Positions 17,382 through 25,768 of a DNA stretch of 64,000 nt are shown here, one piece after another. The first letter of the stretch is position 1. Every line of letters starts with the position of its first letter. The notes beneath the pieces were generated by a model. It was not told the DNA's origin. It was given only the letters and a program-made list of their open reading frames with translations, and made no database searches. The position numbers and the translations under genes were made by a program. The stretch comes from Bacteroidia bacterium. Lineage in GTDB: Bacteria > Bacteroidota > Bacteroidia > Chitinophagales > Chitinophagaceae. The stretch spans positions 1 to 64,000 of the forward strand of contig JAUIBA010000007.1 of NCBI GenBank assembly GCA_030427635.1. Direction: 5' to 3'.

Positions 17382-20300
17382 ATGCCCACCAATTTTACCA
17401 CTAAGCAGCTCTTCCTGTCTTTTGTAGTAATGCTTCTGAGTGTCAGCTTCCATACTACCGCTCAGGTAACCTATTATGTTGACTCTGCTCATGGCAATGA
17501 TGCATTTGCCGGTACCAGCTGGGGAACAGCATTCAGGAATGTAACACGGGCCGTTACCGCTGCGGCTGCCAGTACTGCTCCAGAGGTTTCCATATGGATA
17601 GCACAGGGTACTTACACTCCCATAGAGGGTATAGCCACACTTCCTGCCGACCTGCGGGATACTGCTTTCAGCTTCTACAGGGGCGATGGCATCGGGCGTT
17701 CACTGAAGGTTTATGGTGGGTTTGCCGGGGTGGAGGTAAACGTAAATGACCGTGATGCTTTTCATTCTACCTATCTGGAAGGCAATATAGCTACCGGATT
17801 ATTCAGCTACCATGTAGTTGTTATCGCAGGCCTGGCAGCTACTTCTGACAGTGTCATTATAGATGGCATTACTATCCGGCACGGCAATGCTGTAGGCTCA
17901 TCTGTAGCTAAAACATATAATGGGGTGGCCACTGATTCCCGTGCTGGTAGTGGTATTTATCTGTCTTCTGCGGGGTCTTCAAAACTTGCTCTGCGCAACT
18001 GTAAATTTGTTACAAACTACAATGCACGCATGGGGGGAGGCGTCTACATGGCAAATTCCAATCCACTGGTGGCAGATTGCAGTTTCATATCCAACTCTGC
18101 CCTTGGTGCCGGCGCCGGTATGTACGTTTCATCATCCACGCCACGAATCATTCATTGCAGTTTTGTGCTAAATGACACAAAGCTTTACAGCATGCAGGGT
18201 TTTGGAGGCGCCATATACAATCTATCATCTTCCCCGAACATTATAGGGTGCACGTTTACCTCAAATCAGGTATATGGTCAGGGAGATGTTTACGGTGGTG
18301 TTATTTATAATTCTGCAGGCTCTGATCCGCTTATCGACAGTTGCATTTTTATTTCCAATCAGGCACGGGGACATTCTACAACAGCCAGGGCATATGGGGG
18401 GGTGATACACAATCGTCTCTGCTCTCCCACTATCACAAACTGTGTTTTTGAAAACAATGTGGCATATGGCATGGGGGCATCTCTGGCGGGTCCTGGTCCG
18501 GCATATGGAGGAGTAATTTACAACCGGGGTGGCGCAGCCATTATCAGCAACTGTAAGTTTACTGCCAATTCTGTTGTGAGCAGGGGCTATATGTCTACCT
18601 CGGCAGGAAATGGTTATGCATATGGTGGTGCCATATGTAATATGGGGGCGGCACCGGTGATTACCAACTGTACTTTTACGTCAGATACAGCCATTGGGCA
18701 TATGGGTGTTCCGTCAATCGGTGGCTTTAATGGCTATGGCTACGGTGGTGCCATATATGATTCAGCATCTACCCCTGTTATCAGTAACTGTACATTCGAT
18801 GCCAATCGTGCATTGGGTGGCTATGGTTATGATGCAGGTTATGGTTTTGGCTATGGAGGCGCCATATGCAATGCATCTCTTACTGTGCCTGTAAGTATAT
18901 CTTCCTGCCGTTTTCAGAATAACAGGAGTAATAATGACGGAGGCGCTATTTACCAGACACTGAAGAAGCTGACGGTTACCAATAGCCTGTTCAGCAATAA
19001 TATGGCAAAGACAGGTGGGGCTATTGCGCTCCGTTATATTTATCTGATGCACTTTACGGCCTATGATAATGTATTTACAGGAAACCAGTCTACCGCAAGT
19101 GGTGGCGGCGCTATCAATATTGATAATGGTGGTGGTGAGGATACAATGATCAACAATCTGTTTGTAAACAATACAGATGCCGGTGGTCTGGGTGGCGGCG
19201 CTATTCTTATAACCCGCGGTGTTCACTACATTTTCAATAATACTTTTTATGCCAACAATGCTCTGGCCGGTGGTACCGGAGGCGCCATACATGTAGTGTC
19301 GGTACCGGTATCCGGCACATTTGCCAACAATCTGTTTAACAGCAGCGTGGGTACAGGAGCCCATGCCGATACTGCACTGGCGGTCATTGGCAGCTATACA
19401 TTTACTAACAATCTTTTCAGTACTACCGATCCGCTGTTCCGGGACCCATCTGCTGTTACCGGGCCGGATGGAATATGGCGTACTGCCGATGACGGACTTC
19501 AGTTAACAGCCTGTAGCCCGGCCCGCAATGCTGGGCTAAATGCCTATGTAGTGCCGGGGGAGCTATCTGATATAACGGGTACCGCCCGTATCAAGGGGCT
19601 ATTCGTAGATATAGGTGCCTATGAAAGCAATGCTATAGGTGCTATTACCGGTGCCCATGATTTATGTGTGGGAGGCAGCGCAACACTAACTGATACAACT
19701 GCCGGTGGTGTATGGATCAGCACTAATCCTGCCATTGCTACCGTGAGCAGTGCAGGGCTGGTAACCGGGATAAGTCCCGGGCTGGATACCATCTTTTATA
19801 CCGTGACCAGCCCTTGTGGCGTGGACACTGCAATGGTTACATTTTCTGTATATCCCGCATCCTATGCAGGTACGCTCACCGGCAGCAGCAGTGTATGTGT
19901 GGGCGACACAACTATACTGACCGGGAACCTGACCGGGGGTACATGGTCGGCCAGTAATACTAATGCAACGGTTATGGACGGCATAGTGACAGGCGTAGCT
20001 GCGGGCACAGTAATAATCAGCTACAGCAATAGCTGTGCCGGTGCATTTGCTACTATTGTTGTTACTGTAAACGATGTGCCTCCTGTGGCCACAGTTACCG
20101 GAGCTTCGGTAATATGTATCGGTACCTCTGTGACGCTGACGGCAAGTGTAGCAGGGGGAACGTGGTCAGTGGTCAATCCTGTTGCAATAGTGTCAGGTGG
20201 TGGCGTTGTTACCGGACTTACCATAGGCATAGACACAGTGATATATACCCTGACTAATACATGTGGCACGAGTACAGCTACAAAAGAGGTGTCCGTGTCT

Positions 20301-21251
20301 ATTGTAGCGCCTTCGGCAGGTGTTATTTCTGGTGCGGCATCGGTATGTGTAGGTAGCAGTACTGTATTTTCTGACCCTGTTCCGGGAGGTGTGTGGAGCA
20401 CAGCCGGCTCGTATGCAACAGTGAGTAGTACAGGTATAGTAACCGGCATAGCTGCAGGGGTAGATACTGTCATCTATACAGTAAGCAGCAGCTGTGGCAG
20501 TGCAAGTGCATACCGTACCATTACTGTAAATCCGCTGCCTTCGGCAGGCACTCTTTCAGGGCCTTCTGCAGTATGTGTAGGTGCAACTATTACGTTGTCG
20601 CCTTCTGTTCCGGCTGGACTGTGGACTGTTACCAATGCCACTGCAACAGTACTGGCAGGTGTAGTGACGGGTGTGAGTGTGGGCATTGATACCATAGCGT
20701 ATACAGTAATCAATATGTGTGGGACTGCTACTGCAACATACGTTGTTACGATAGATGTGATGCCTGATGCGGGAACACTGTCGGGGCCGGATAGCGTTTG
20801 TATAGGAGATACCATCCTGCTTGCCAGCACAGTAGCCGGAGGTACATGGGGTAGTAGTAATATGCACAGCTCAGTAGTGGCCGGGATGGTTTCCGGCTTG
20901 TCGGAAGGCATGGATACCATTTACTATGCTGTTGCCGGTGTCTGTAGCACGGCTACGGTTTCCAGAATCATACGCATAGTAGATTGTGCTGCAGCTGTGC
21001 CACAGACGGGCCCGGCTGCATTTATACCTATACGGGTGTATCCTAATCCTGCCCATGACCAGCTTGTTATAGAAAACGCGGCAGGCCTTACCCTGTATGT
21101 TACAGACATATGTGGAAGGCGTATGAGCGCTCACACAGCGAAGGCGGATAATGAAGTGTTTCAGATAGCGGATCTGCTTCCCGGTGTTTACTTATTGGTC
21201 TTTGCAGACCATGAAGGTGCCAGACATACAGTGCGTTTCATAAAGCAGTAA
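17382..21251 (+). CDS. giant T9SS surface protein: parallel beta-helix plus six Ig-like repeats
   Basis: A 1289-residue surface protein. After the signal peptide (ending TTAQ) comes a domain opening YYVDSAHGNDAFAGTSWGTAFRNV, typical of right-handed beta-helix proteins. Residues about 170-690 form many beta-helix turns with the recurrent pattern YGGAIxN-x-PxIxNCTFxxN. A short closing module (CSPARNAGLN to DIGAYES) matches the choice-of-anchor type end of such helices. Six Ig-like repeats of about 75 residues follow (SVCVG...GGTWS...VTG...DTIxYTV...CG). The C-terminus is a sorting domain (IRVYPNPAHDQLVIE to RHTVRFIKQ). The ATG at 17382 is preferred over 17334 because it starts at the signal peptide. 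Likely an adhesin or polysaccharide-binding protein; no catalytic residues are obvious. Confidence 0.85.
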   Translation: MPTNFTTKQLFLSFVVMLLSVSFHTTAQVTYYVDSAHGNDAFAGTSWGTAFRNVTRAVTAAAASTAPEVSIWIAQGTYTPIEGIATLPADLRDTAFSFYRGDGIGRSLKVYGGFAGVEVNVNDRDAFHSTYLEGNIATGLFSYHVVVIAGLAATSDSVIIDGITIRHGNAVGSSVAKTYNGVATDSRAGSGIYLSSAGSSKLALRNCKFVTNYNARMGGGVYMANSNPLVADCSFISNSALGAGAGMYVSSSTPRIIHCSFVLNDTKLYSMQGFGGAIYNLSSSPNIIGCTFTSNQVYGQGDVYGGVIYNSAGSDPLIDSCIFISNQARGHSTTARAYGGVIHNRLCSPTITNCVFENNVAYGMGASLAGPGPAYGGVIYNRGGAAIISNCKFTANSVVSRGYMSTSAGNGYAYGGAICNMGAAPVITNCTFTSDTAIGHMGVPSIGGFNGYGYGGAIYDSASTPVISNCTFDANRALGGYGYDAGYGFGYGGAICNASLTVPVSISSCRFQNNRSNNDGGAIYQTLKKLTVTNSLFSNNMAKTGGAIALRYIYLMHFTAYDNVFTGNQSTASGGGAINIDNGGGEDTMINNLFVNNTDAGGLGGGAILITRGVHYIFNNTFYANNALAGGTGGAIHVVSVPVSGTFANNLFNSSVGTGAHADTALAVIGSYTFTNNLFSTTDPLFRDPSAVTGPDGIWRTADDGLQLTACSPARNAGLNAYVVPGELSDITGTARIKGLFVDIGAYESNAIGAITGAHDLCVGGSATLTDTTAGGVWISTNPAIATVSSAGLVTGISPGLDTIFYTVTSPCGVDTAMVTFSVYPASYAGTLTGSSSVCVGDTTILTGNLTGGTWSASNTNATVMDGIVTGVAAGTVIISYSNSCAGAFATIVVTVNDVPPVATVTGASVICIGTSVTLTASVAGGTWSVVNPVAIVSGGGVVTGLTIGIDTVIYTLTNTCGTSTATKEVSVSIVAPSAGVISGAASVCVGSSTVFSDPVPGGVWSTAGSYATVSSTGIVTGIAAGVDTVIYTVSSSCGSASAYRTITVNPLPSAGTLSGPSAVCVGATITLSPSVPAGLWTVTNATATVLAGVVTGVSVGIDTIAYTVINMCGTATATYVVTIDVMPDAGTLSGPDSVCIGDTILLASTVAGGTWGSSNMHSSVVAGMVSGLSEGMDTIYYAVAGVCSTATVSRIIRIVDCAAAVPQTGPAAFIPIRVYPNPAHDQLVIENAAGLTLYVTDICGRRMSAHTAKADNEVFQIADLLPGVYLLVFADHEGARHTVRFIKQ

Positions 21252-21342
21252 ACTGCTGTACCGTATCTGTTAAAGATGCCCATTGATATATGGACCTGGG
21301 AACTGCCATGTATATGGTAGCCTGTGCCATTACCCTGCTTTT

Positions 21343-21373
21343 TTTGTTGATAAAAACAATTGTACTACTTTTG
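21343..21373 (+). promoter_or_regulatory. promoter of the cobalamin-riboswitch operon
   Basis: TTTG at 21343-21346 and TACTTTTG at 21366-21373, separated by 19 bp: an exact match to the Bacteroidetes TTTG-N19-TAnnTTTG consensus. Transcription would begin near 21378-21380, immediately before the riboswitch. Confidence 0.75.
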
Positions 21374-21377
21374 CGCC

Positions 21378-21590
21378 GCACAGGTTTCTACCCGTCATGG
21401 GTGGAATTAAAAGGGAACCAGGTGAGAATCCCGGACATTTCCCGATGCTGTATGCTCCGCAAAAGCCTTTTTGCAACCTGCGAATATTGCCACTGCCATA
21501 AAACCGGATGATACCGGCGGCGGGAAGGCCGCAAAAAGGGGAGTAAGTCAGAAGACCTGCCTGAGCGCCTCACAGTTGTGAGGTTACTTA
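21378..21590 (+). ncRNA. adenosylcobalamin (B12) riboswitch
   Basis: The conserved blocks of the cobalamin riboswitch occur in the right order and spacing: CAGGTTTC near 21381, AAAAGGGAA at 21409-21417, CAGGTGAGAATCC just after it, CCCGATGCTGTA, CCACTG at 21490-21495, GGGAAGGC at 21522-21529 and AAGTCAGAAGACCTGCC at 21545-21561. A CCTCACAGTTGTGAGG hairpin follows and could form the kissing-loop/expression-platform element. It lies in the long leader of the DUF4465 gene at 21710, so B12 should repress that operon. Short open frames overlapping this region are therefore not genes. Confidence 0.9.
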
Positions 21591-21709
21591 TCGCTGCTTT
21601 CGGGACCAAAAGCACAGGTGAGACAAAGGCAGTACTTCTGTTTTTATCTACATTCTGAATTTTCCCCTTTGGCTGCATAAAAGAACGTTTTTTTAAAACC
21701 AGTTTCTAT

Positions 21710-22699
21710 ATGCGCACATTTACGCTCCTGCTTTCGGCCCTTGTACTGGGCTGCACCGCCCTCAGGGCTCAGACCGTGGCCACTTTTGAGGCCCTTACAC
21801 TGGCACATGCCGACACTTTCTACACTAACTACACGGCCTCCGGTACCGATGTGGGTTTTGACAATGGTATGGCCCATTTCCCCTGTGTTTATGATACATC
21901 GTGGGGGGGCTTATGGTCGGAAGGGGTTGCCTACTCCAATATGACCGATAGTGTAACCAGCGGCTACATGAATCAGTATTCGGCAAAGACTGCCATAGGC
22001 TTTGGTGGCTCAGAAAAGTATGTGGTGGCATATGGCAGCCAGACAATGGTAAAGCTTACCGGCGCAGCTATGGGGCATCCGGTAAAGGGTTTCCGCATCA
22101 CTAATAATACCTATGCTTATAACAGCATGAGAGACGGTGACATGTTTGCCCGTAAGTTTCATAACGGCGACTGGTACAAGATAATAGCCAGAGGTTACTA
22201 CAACGGTGTGCTGAAAGATGACAGCGTGGGTTTTTACCTGGCTAACTTTCTCCACCCAGACTCTAACGATAACTATATAGTGCGTACATGGGAGTGGTTT
22301 AACCTGGAGCCACTGGGCAAGGTAGACAGTCTGGTGTTCTCACTGTCCAGCAGTGATAATGGCTCGTTTGGTATGAATACACCAGCCTACTTCTGTATGG
22401 ACGACTTTACTACTTACGAGACGTTTGATACCACAACACCTACTACTGCTGTGAGCAATGTAGCGGTAATGCAGGTGAAGTTATATCCGGTACCTGCTAC
22501 ATCGGTACTGCATGTAGTACTGCCAGATGCCGGCGCTGCCGATATGGTGGTGACAGACATGGCCGGCCGTGTGGTGACAACCGTGCGCAGTGCTACGCAG
22601 CATACAGAGATAAATACCGCAGGTATGGCACCGGGTATGTATCAGCTGATGATAACGGGCGATGGCCGTAAAGCAACGACAAGATTTATAAAGCAATAA
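21710..22699 (+). CDS. DUF4465 domain protein with T9SS sorting domain, B12-regulated
   Basis: A 329-residue secreted protein: signal peptide (ending LRAQ), a DUF4465 domain (residues about 25-240; GVAYSNMTDSVTSGYMNQYSAKTAIG, KGFRITNNTYAYNSMRDGD, FMDDFTTYE-like end) and a C-terminal sorting domain (VKLYPVPATSVLHV to TTRFIKQ). DUF4465 proteins commonly sit in Bacteroidetes cobalamin-uptake loci. It is the first gene after a B12 riboswitch, so a role in surface capture of B12 or related corrinoids is likely; direct binding is inferred. T9SS export replaces the lipoprotein anchoring usual in gut Bacteroides. Confidence 0.85.
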   Translation: MRTFTLLLSALVLGCTALRAQTVATFEALTLAHADTFYTNYTASGTDVGFDNGMAHFPCVYDTSWGGLWSEGVAYSNMTDSVTSGYMNQYSAKTAIGFGGSEKYVVAYGSQTMVKLTGAAMGHPVKGFRITNNTYAYNSMRDGDMFARKFHNGDWYKIIARGYYNGVLKDDSVGFYLANFLHPDSNDNYIVRTWEWFNLEPLGKVDSLVFSLSSSDNGSFGMNTPAYFCMDDFTTYETFDTTTPTTAVSNVAVMQVKLYPVPATSVLHVVLPDAGAADMVVTDMAGRVVTTVRSATQHTEINTAGMAPGMYQLMITGDGRKATTRFIKQ

Positions 22700-22706
22700 T
22701 TACTGA

Positions 22707-22735
22707 TGGCCGGAGGTTGTAACTTTACCTCCGGC
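22707..22735 (+). terminator. strong hairpin inside the B12 operon
   Basis: GGCCGGAGGT and ACCTCCGGCC form a perfect 10-bp stem 7 bp after the DUF4465 stop, followed by ACTTTATTTT. It may partly terminate transcription so that the first gene is made in excess of the two behind it. Confidence 0.6.
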
Positions 22736-22758
22736 CACTTTATTTTAAAACTAAGCAC

Positions 22759-23751
22759 ATGAAGAAATTACTGCTACTGATGGCACTTGCCGTGGGCAAT
22801 ACTGCCTGGGGCCAGTTTGCACCTCAGGCGGGGCTGCCGGGTAGTACTGCCATACCTGCAGCCAGCAGCTCATTTGTGGCATGGGCCAATGCCTGTACCG
22901 TATACCGTGGTTATATAGACATAGCCAACCCCGGTGCCGGAGTTACCACACAGGGCGATGAGTCGGTAGTGGTAGGTGTGCCCGATGGCTCTCTGCTGTC
23001 GCTGGGGGATAGCGGCGTGATTGTGCTTACCTTTCCCGGTACTATCTATAACGGGCCGGGGCCTGACTTTGCTGTGTTTGAAAACGGCTTTAAAAATCCC
23101 TCCAATGATGCTATGGCCTTTCTGGAGCTGGCATTTGCCGAGGTAAGCTCAGACGGGGTAAACTACTTCCGCTTCCCTGCTACCTGCAATGTACCCACTA
23201 CTACGCAGATACCAGGCTCCGGTGTATATACCGATGCCTCACTTATCAATAATCTGGCGGGTAAATACATAGCCGGATATGGTACACCGTTTGACCTGGA
23301 AGAGCTGAAGGATGTGGCGGGGCTGGATGTGAATAACATAACCCATGTGCGTCTGGTAGATGTGATAGGCTCGGTATCGGGTCATGCATCAAAGGACCAT
23401 GAGGGGCGTGTAATCAACGACCCGTATCCTACCAACTTCCCTACGGGCGGCTTTGACCTGGATGCCGTAGGCGCTATCAATATTCATACTACGGGAGTGC
23501 CGGATGTGGGCATGAGTGCTGTGCGCATCTTCCCTAATCCTGCCAGTGACAGAATCTCCTTTTCCCTGCCTGCACATACCATACAACAGCATGTAAGTAT
23601 TATAGCTGCCACGGGTGTGGTGGTGAGCCGCTTTGATGCAGCCGGTGATACCGGTGCGGCAGACATTGCTCATCTTCCTGCAGGCGTATACAGCCTGTGT
23701 ATAACTGATGATAACGGCAGCCGATGCATGGGCAGGTTCGTAAAATACTGA
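22759..23751 (+). CDS. T9SS-sorted surface protein of B12-uptake loci type
   Basis: A 330-residue secreted protein: signal peptide (ending TAWGQ), a beta-sandwich core with GPGPDFAVFENGF, FLELAFAEVSSDGVNYFRFP and the GGFDLDAVGAI strand, and a C-terminal sorting domain (VRIFPNPASDRISF to GRFVKY). Proteins with this DFAVFENGF core are found as unnamed 'cell surface proteins' next to BtuB/BtuG genes. It is second in the riboswitch-controlled operon and overlaps the next gene by 28 bp, so translation of the two is coupled. A role in corrinoid capture is inferred from context only. Confidence 0.82.
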   Translation: MKKLLLLMALAVGNTAWGQFAPQAGLPGSTAIPAASSSFVAWANACTVYRGYIDIANPGAGVTTQGDESVVVGVPDGSLLSLGDSGVIVLTFPGTIYNGPGPDFAVFENGFKNPSNDAMAFLELAFAEVSSDGVNYFRFPATCNVPTTTQIPGSGVYTDASLINNLAGKYIAGYGTPFDLEELKDVAGLDVNNITHVRLVDVIGSVSGHASKDHEGRVINDPYPTNFPTGGFDLDAVGAINIHTTGVPDVGMSAVRIFPNPASDRISFSLPAHTIQQHVSIIAATGVVVSRFDAAGDTGAADIAHLPAGVYSLCITDDNGSRCMGRFVKY

Positions 23752-24791
23752 TAGCAGCGCTGGTGTGCCTGCTGCAGGCATGCGTAAAGGACCGGCCTGG
23801 GCCGGTGGTGGCAACTACTGCACGCGGCAATGTGTATGTAGTATGTGAGGGTAGCCTTAGTAACGGTAATGCCACGCTTTATAACTACAACCCGGCTACA
23901 GACAGCGCCTATGGCGATGTGTATGCTGCGGTAAATCATCAGCCGCTGGGCGATGTGTTTCAGAGCATGACCCGCATGGGCGACAGCCTGTATCTCTGCA
24001 TCAATAACTCTGATAAGATAATAGTACTGAATGCTGCCGATAAGACACTGGCAGGCACTATAAGCATACCCAAGCCCCGCTATATGCAGCAGGTAGCTGC
24101 AGACAGGGCTTATGTATCTACCCTCTTCAGCCACGATGTGTATGTGATAAACCCGCGCACGCTGCAGGTGATACAGACCATAACTATGCCGTATGAGAAT
24201 GTGGAGCGCATGTGTGCCACACAGGGCAGCATTATTCTATGCCCGTGGGATACCCTGTGCAGCAAGGTGTATAAGCTGGATGCGCTTACGGGCGCACAGC
24301 AGCAGGCTATAAACATAGCGGGCAATGCACCCCACTCTGTACTGATGGACAGGGAGCAGATGCTGTGGGTGATGAGTGGGAATGTAACCCGGGGGCGCAC
24401 GGCGGCCCTTACGCGTATAGACCCATCTACCGGCAATGTGCTGCGCAGCTATACCTTTCCCGCCACTGCCGACCCTATAAAGCCGGTATTCAATGCCAGC
24501 CGCGATACACTCTACTACATACAGGTAAAGTATGATGGCAGCAATGCCGATAATGGCATATACCGCATGGGCATACATGAGGCATCACTGCCTGCTGTAC
24601 CATTAATAGCTGCTGCAAAATATCAGTACTTCTGGGCGCTGGGTACAGAACCTGCTACGGGCAACATATACGTAGGCGACCCGAAAGGCTTTGTGCAGAA
24701 GGGTAGTGTATCTGTGTACCGCCCCGATGGCAGCCAGGTGACCACCTTTGCGACAGGGCTGGGGCCGGGGGAGTTTTATTTTGAGGAGTGA
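23724..24791 (+). CDS. btuG: BtuG-like cobamide-binding beta-propeller lipoprotein (DUF5074/YncE-like)
   Basis: A 355-residue lipoprotein with lipobox CLLQAC (lipidated Cys near residue 20). The rest is a beta-propeller: repeated units such as GNVYVVCEGSLSNGNATLYNYNPATDSAYGDVY, DSLYLCINNSDKIIVLNAADKTLAGTI and TGNIYVGDPKGFVQKGSVSVYRPDG, with the final blade ending GLGPGEFYFEE. This matches BtuG, the surface lipoprotein that binds cobamides with very high affinity and passes them to BtuB in Bacteroides. The start overlaps the previous gene. No BtuB gene adjoins it, which is unusual; the partner transporter must lie elsewhere. Confidence 0.82.
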   Translation: MHGQVRKILIAALVCLLQACVKDRPGPVVATTARGNVYVVCEGSLSNGNATLYNYNPATDSAYGDVYAAVNHQPLGDVFQSMTRMGDSLYLCINNSDKIIVLNAADKTLAGTISIPKPRYMQQVAADRAYVSTLFSHDVYVINPRTLQVIQTITMPYENVERMCATQGSIILCPWDTLCSKVYKLDALTGAQQQAINIAGNAPHSVLMDREQMLWVMSGNVTRGRTAALTRIDPSTGNVLRSYTFPATADPIKPVFNASRDTLYYIQVKYDGSNADNGIYRMGIHEASLPAVPLIAAAKYQYFWALGTEPATGNIYVGDPKGFVQKGSVSVYRPDGSQVTTFATGLGPGEFYFEE

Positions 24792-24800
24792 GAGGAAACA

Positions 24801-25694
24801 TTATTCTCCTTTGTGCTTGATAAGAGTTTTAATGTAGAAATTATACCCATCGTTGCTAAATCTAAAATCACGAAAACCATTAGAAATTACTCTTTCAAGA
24901 ACTTTATAAAAATGTAGTTTTTTTAATACTGCTTCTTCATCTTTAGAATTGTATGAATAGGAGCGGGTGAGTTTCTCTCCGTTTGACAGTAGGTAATCAA
25001 AAAGGTTTAATGCATTATTGTCATATATGCAGCTTTGGCTTCTTAGTAAATCTTCAAGTTCATCGTAAGAAAGGCCATTATATAATGCAGTGTCGATTTT
25101 GCTATTTAGCTTCTCCCTTAGCTCTGCATTTTCTTTACTCAGTCTGGCAATTTCTTCAGCCAGTTGTGTAGAGTTAACAGCCTGATCGCCTTTCACCCAT
25201 CCTGTCAAATCTTTCCTGAATGCGAACTCAGATAGCGTATCGTATATGGCCAATTTGATGTCTTTAGCGTCGTCCCAGAACTTAACCAGTTTTGTAAGTA
25301 CGTTATCGCGAAAGCTATTCAATGCAAGGATGTTTTTCTCCTGTCCTGCAAGCCCGGCATCTCTTATGCGCACATCAAGAGTTGCGTCACTTATTACCAC
25401 AGCAAATAGTGGTTTGTTTTGTGCTACTGCGTATTCATATTCCAGTTGTGTATAGCTCTTGCCTGTTTCAGGGTCTGTGCTGCCATAACGGCCTCCAAGG
25501 ATAAGCATATATACATCCGACTCGTCTATCCATCTTTTGATGACGGTCATCTGGCTTTCATCGCCTGCGGAGAATAGCTCCATACCAGCCGGTATATGAC
25601 CAGCAGACAGGATGGCTTCTACGGCGGCCTGCCGTTCTTCTTTAAGATCGGTATAGGTAGAGGATACAAACACCTGAAGTTTTCTGTCGCGCAT
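24801..25694 (-). CDS. DUF4062 domain protein with coiled coil
   Basis: A 297-residue cytosolic protein. Residues 1-140 form a DUF4062 domain (LQVFVSSTYTDLKEERQAAVEAIL, RWIDESDVYMLILGGRYGS, SYTQLEYEYAVAQNKPLFAVV), a Rossmann-like fold related to TIR and nucleoside-deoxyribosyltransferase domains. A coiled coil follows (LAEEIARLSKENAELREKL), then an unrecognised C-terminal region. DUF4062 is often fused to NTPase/STAND sensors in defence or signalling proteins; here it stands alone. The ATG at 25694 is chosen because a longer frame to 25757 would run over the pepP terminator hairpin. The gene is AT-rich compared with its neighbours. Confidence 0.75.
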   Translation of the reverse strand: MRDRKLQVFVSSTYTDLKEERQAAVEAILSAGHIPAGMELFSAGDESQMTVIKRWIDESDVYMLILGGRYGSTDPETGKSYTQLEYEYAVAQNKPLFAVVISDATLDVRIRDAGLAGQEKNILALNSFRDNVLTKLVKFWDDAKDIKLAIYDTLSEFAFRKDLTGWVKGDQAVNSTQLAEEIARLSKENAELREKLNSKIDTALYNGLSYDELEDLLRSQSCIYDNNALNLFDYLLSNGEKLTRSYSYNSKDEEAVLKKLHFYKVLERVISNGFRDFRFSNDGYNFYIKTLIKHKGE

Positions 25695-25721
25695 AGAAAT
25701 AGGTTTACTGCTAAAATAAAT

Positions 25722-25745
25722 AAAGCACCCCAACAGGGATGCTTT
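25722..25745 (-). terminator. terminator of the aminopeptidase gene
   Basis: On the minus strand, AAAGCATCCC and GGGGTGCTTT pair (one G-T) around a TGTT loop and are followed by ATTTATTTTA. It lies 24 bp past the aminopeptidase stop. Confidence 0.6.
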
Positions 25746-25768
25746 ATCAGTTATCATTTTTTGCTGCT

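Noticed and set aside
21283-21511. Two small frames of 72-73 codons, one with a membrane-like helix
   Set aside because: They overlap the promoter and the conserved blocks of the cobalamin riboswitch, so the sequence conservation belongs to the RNA.
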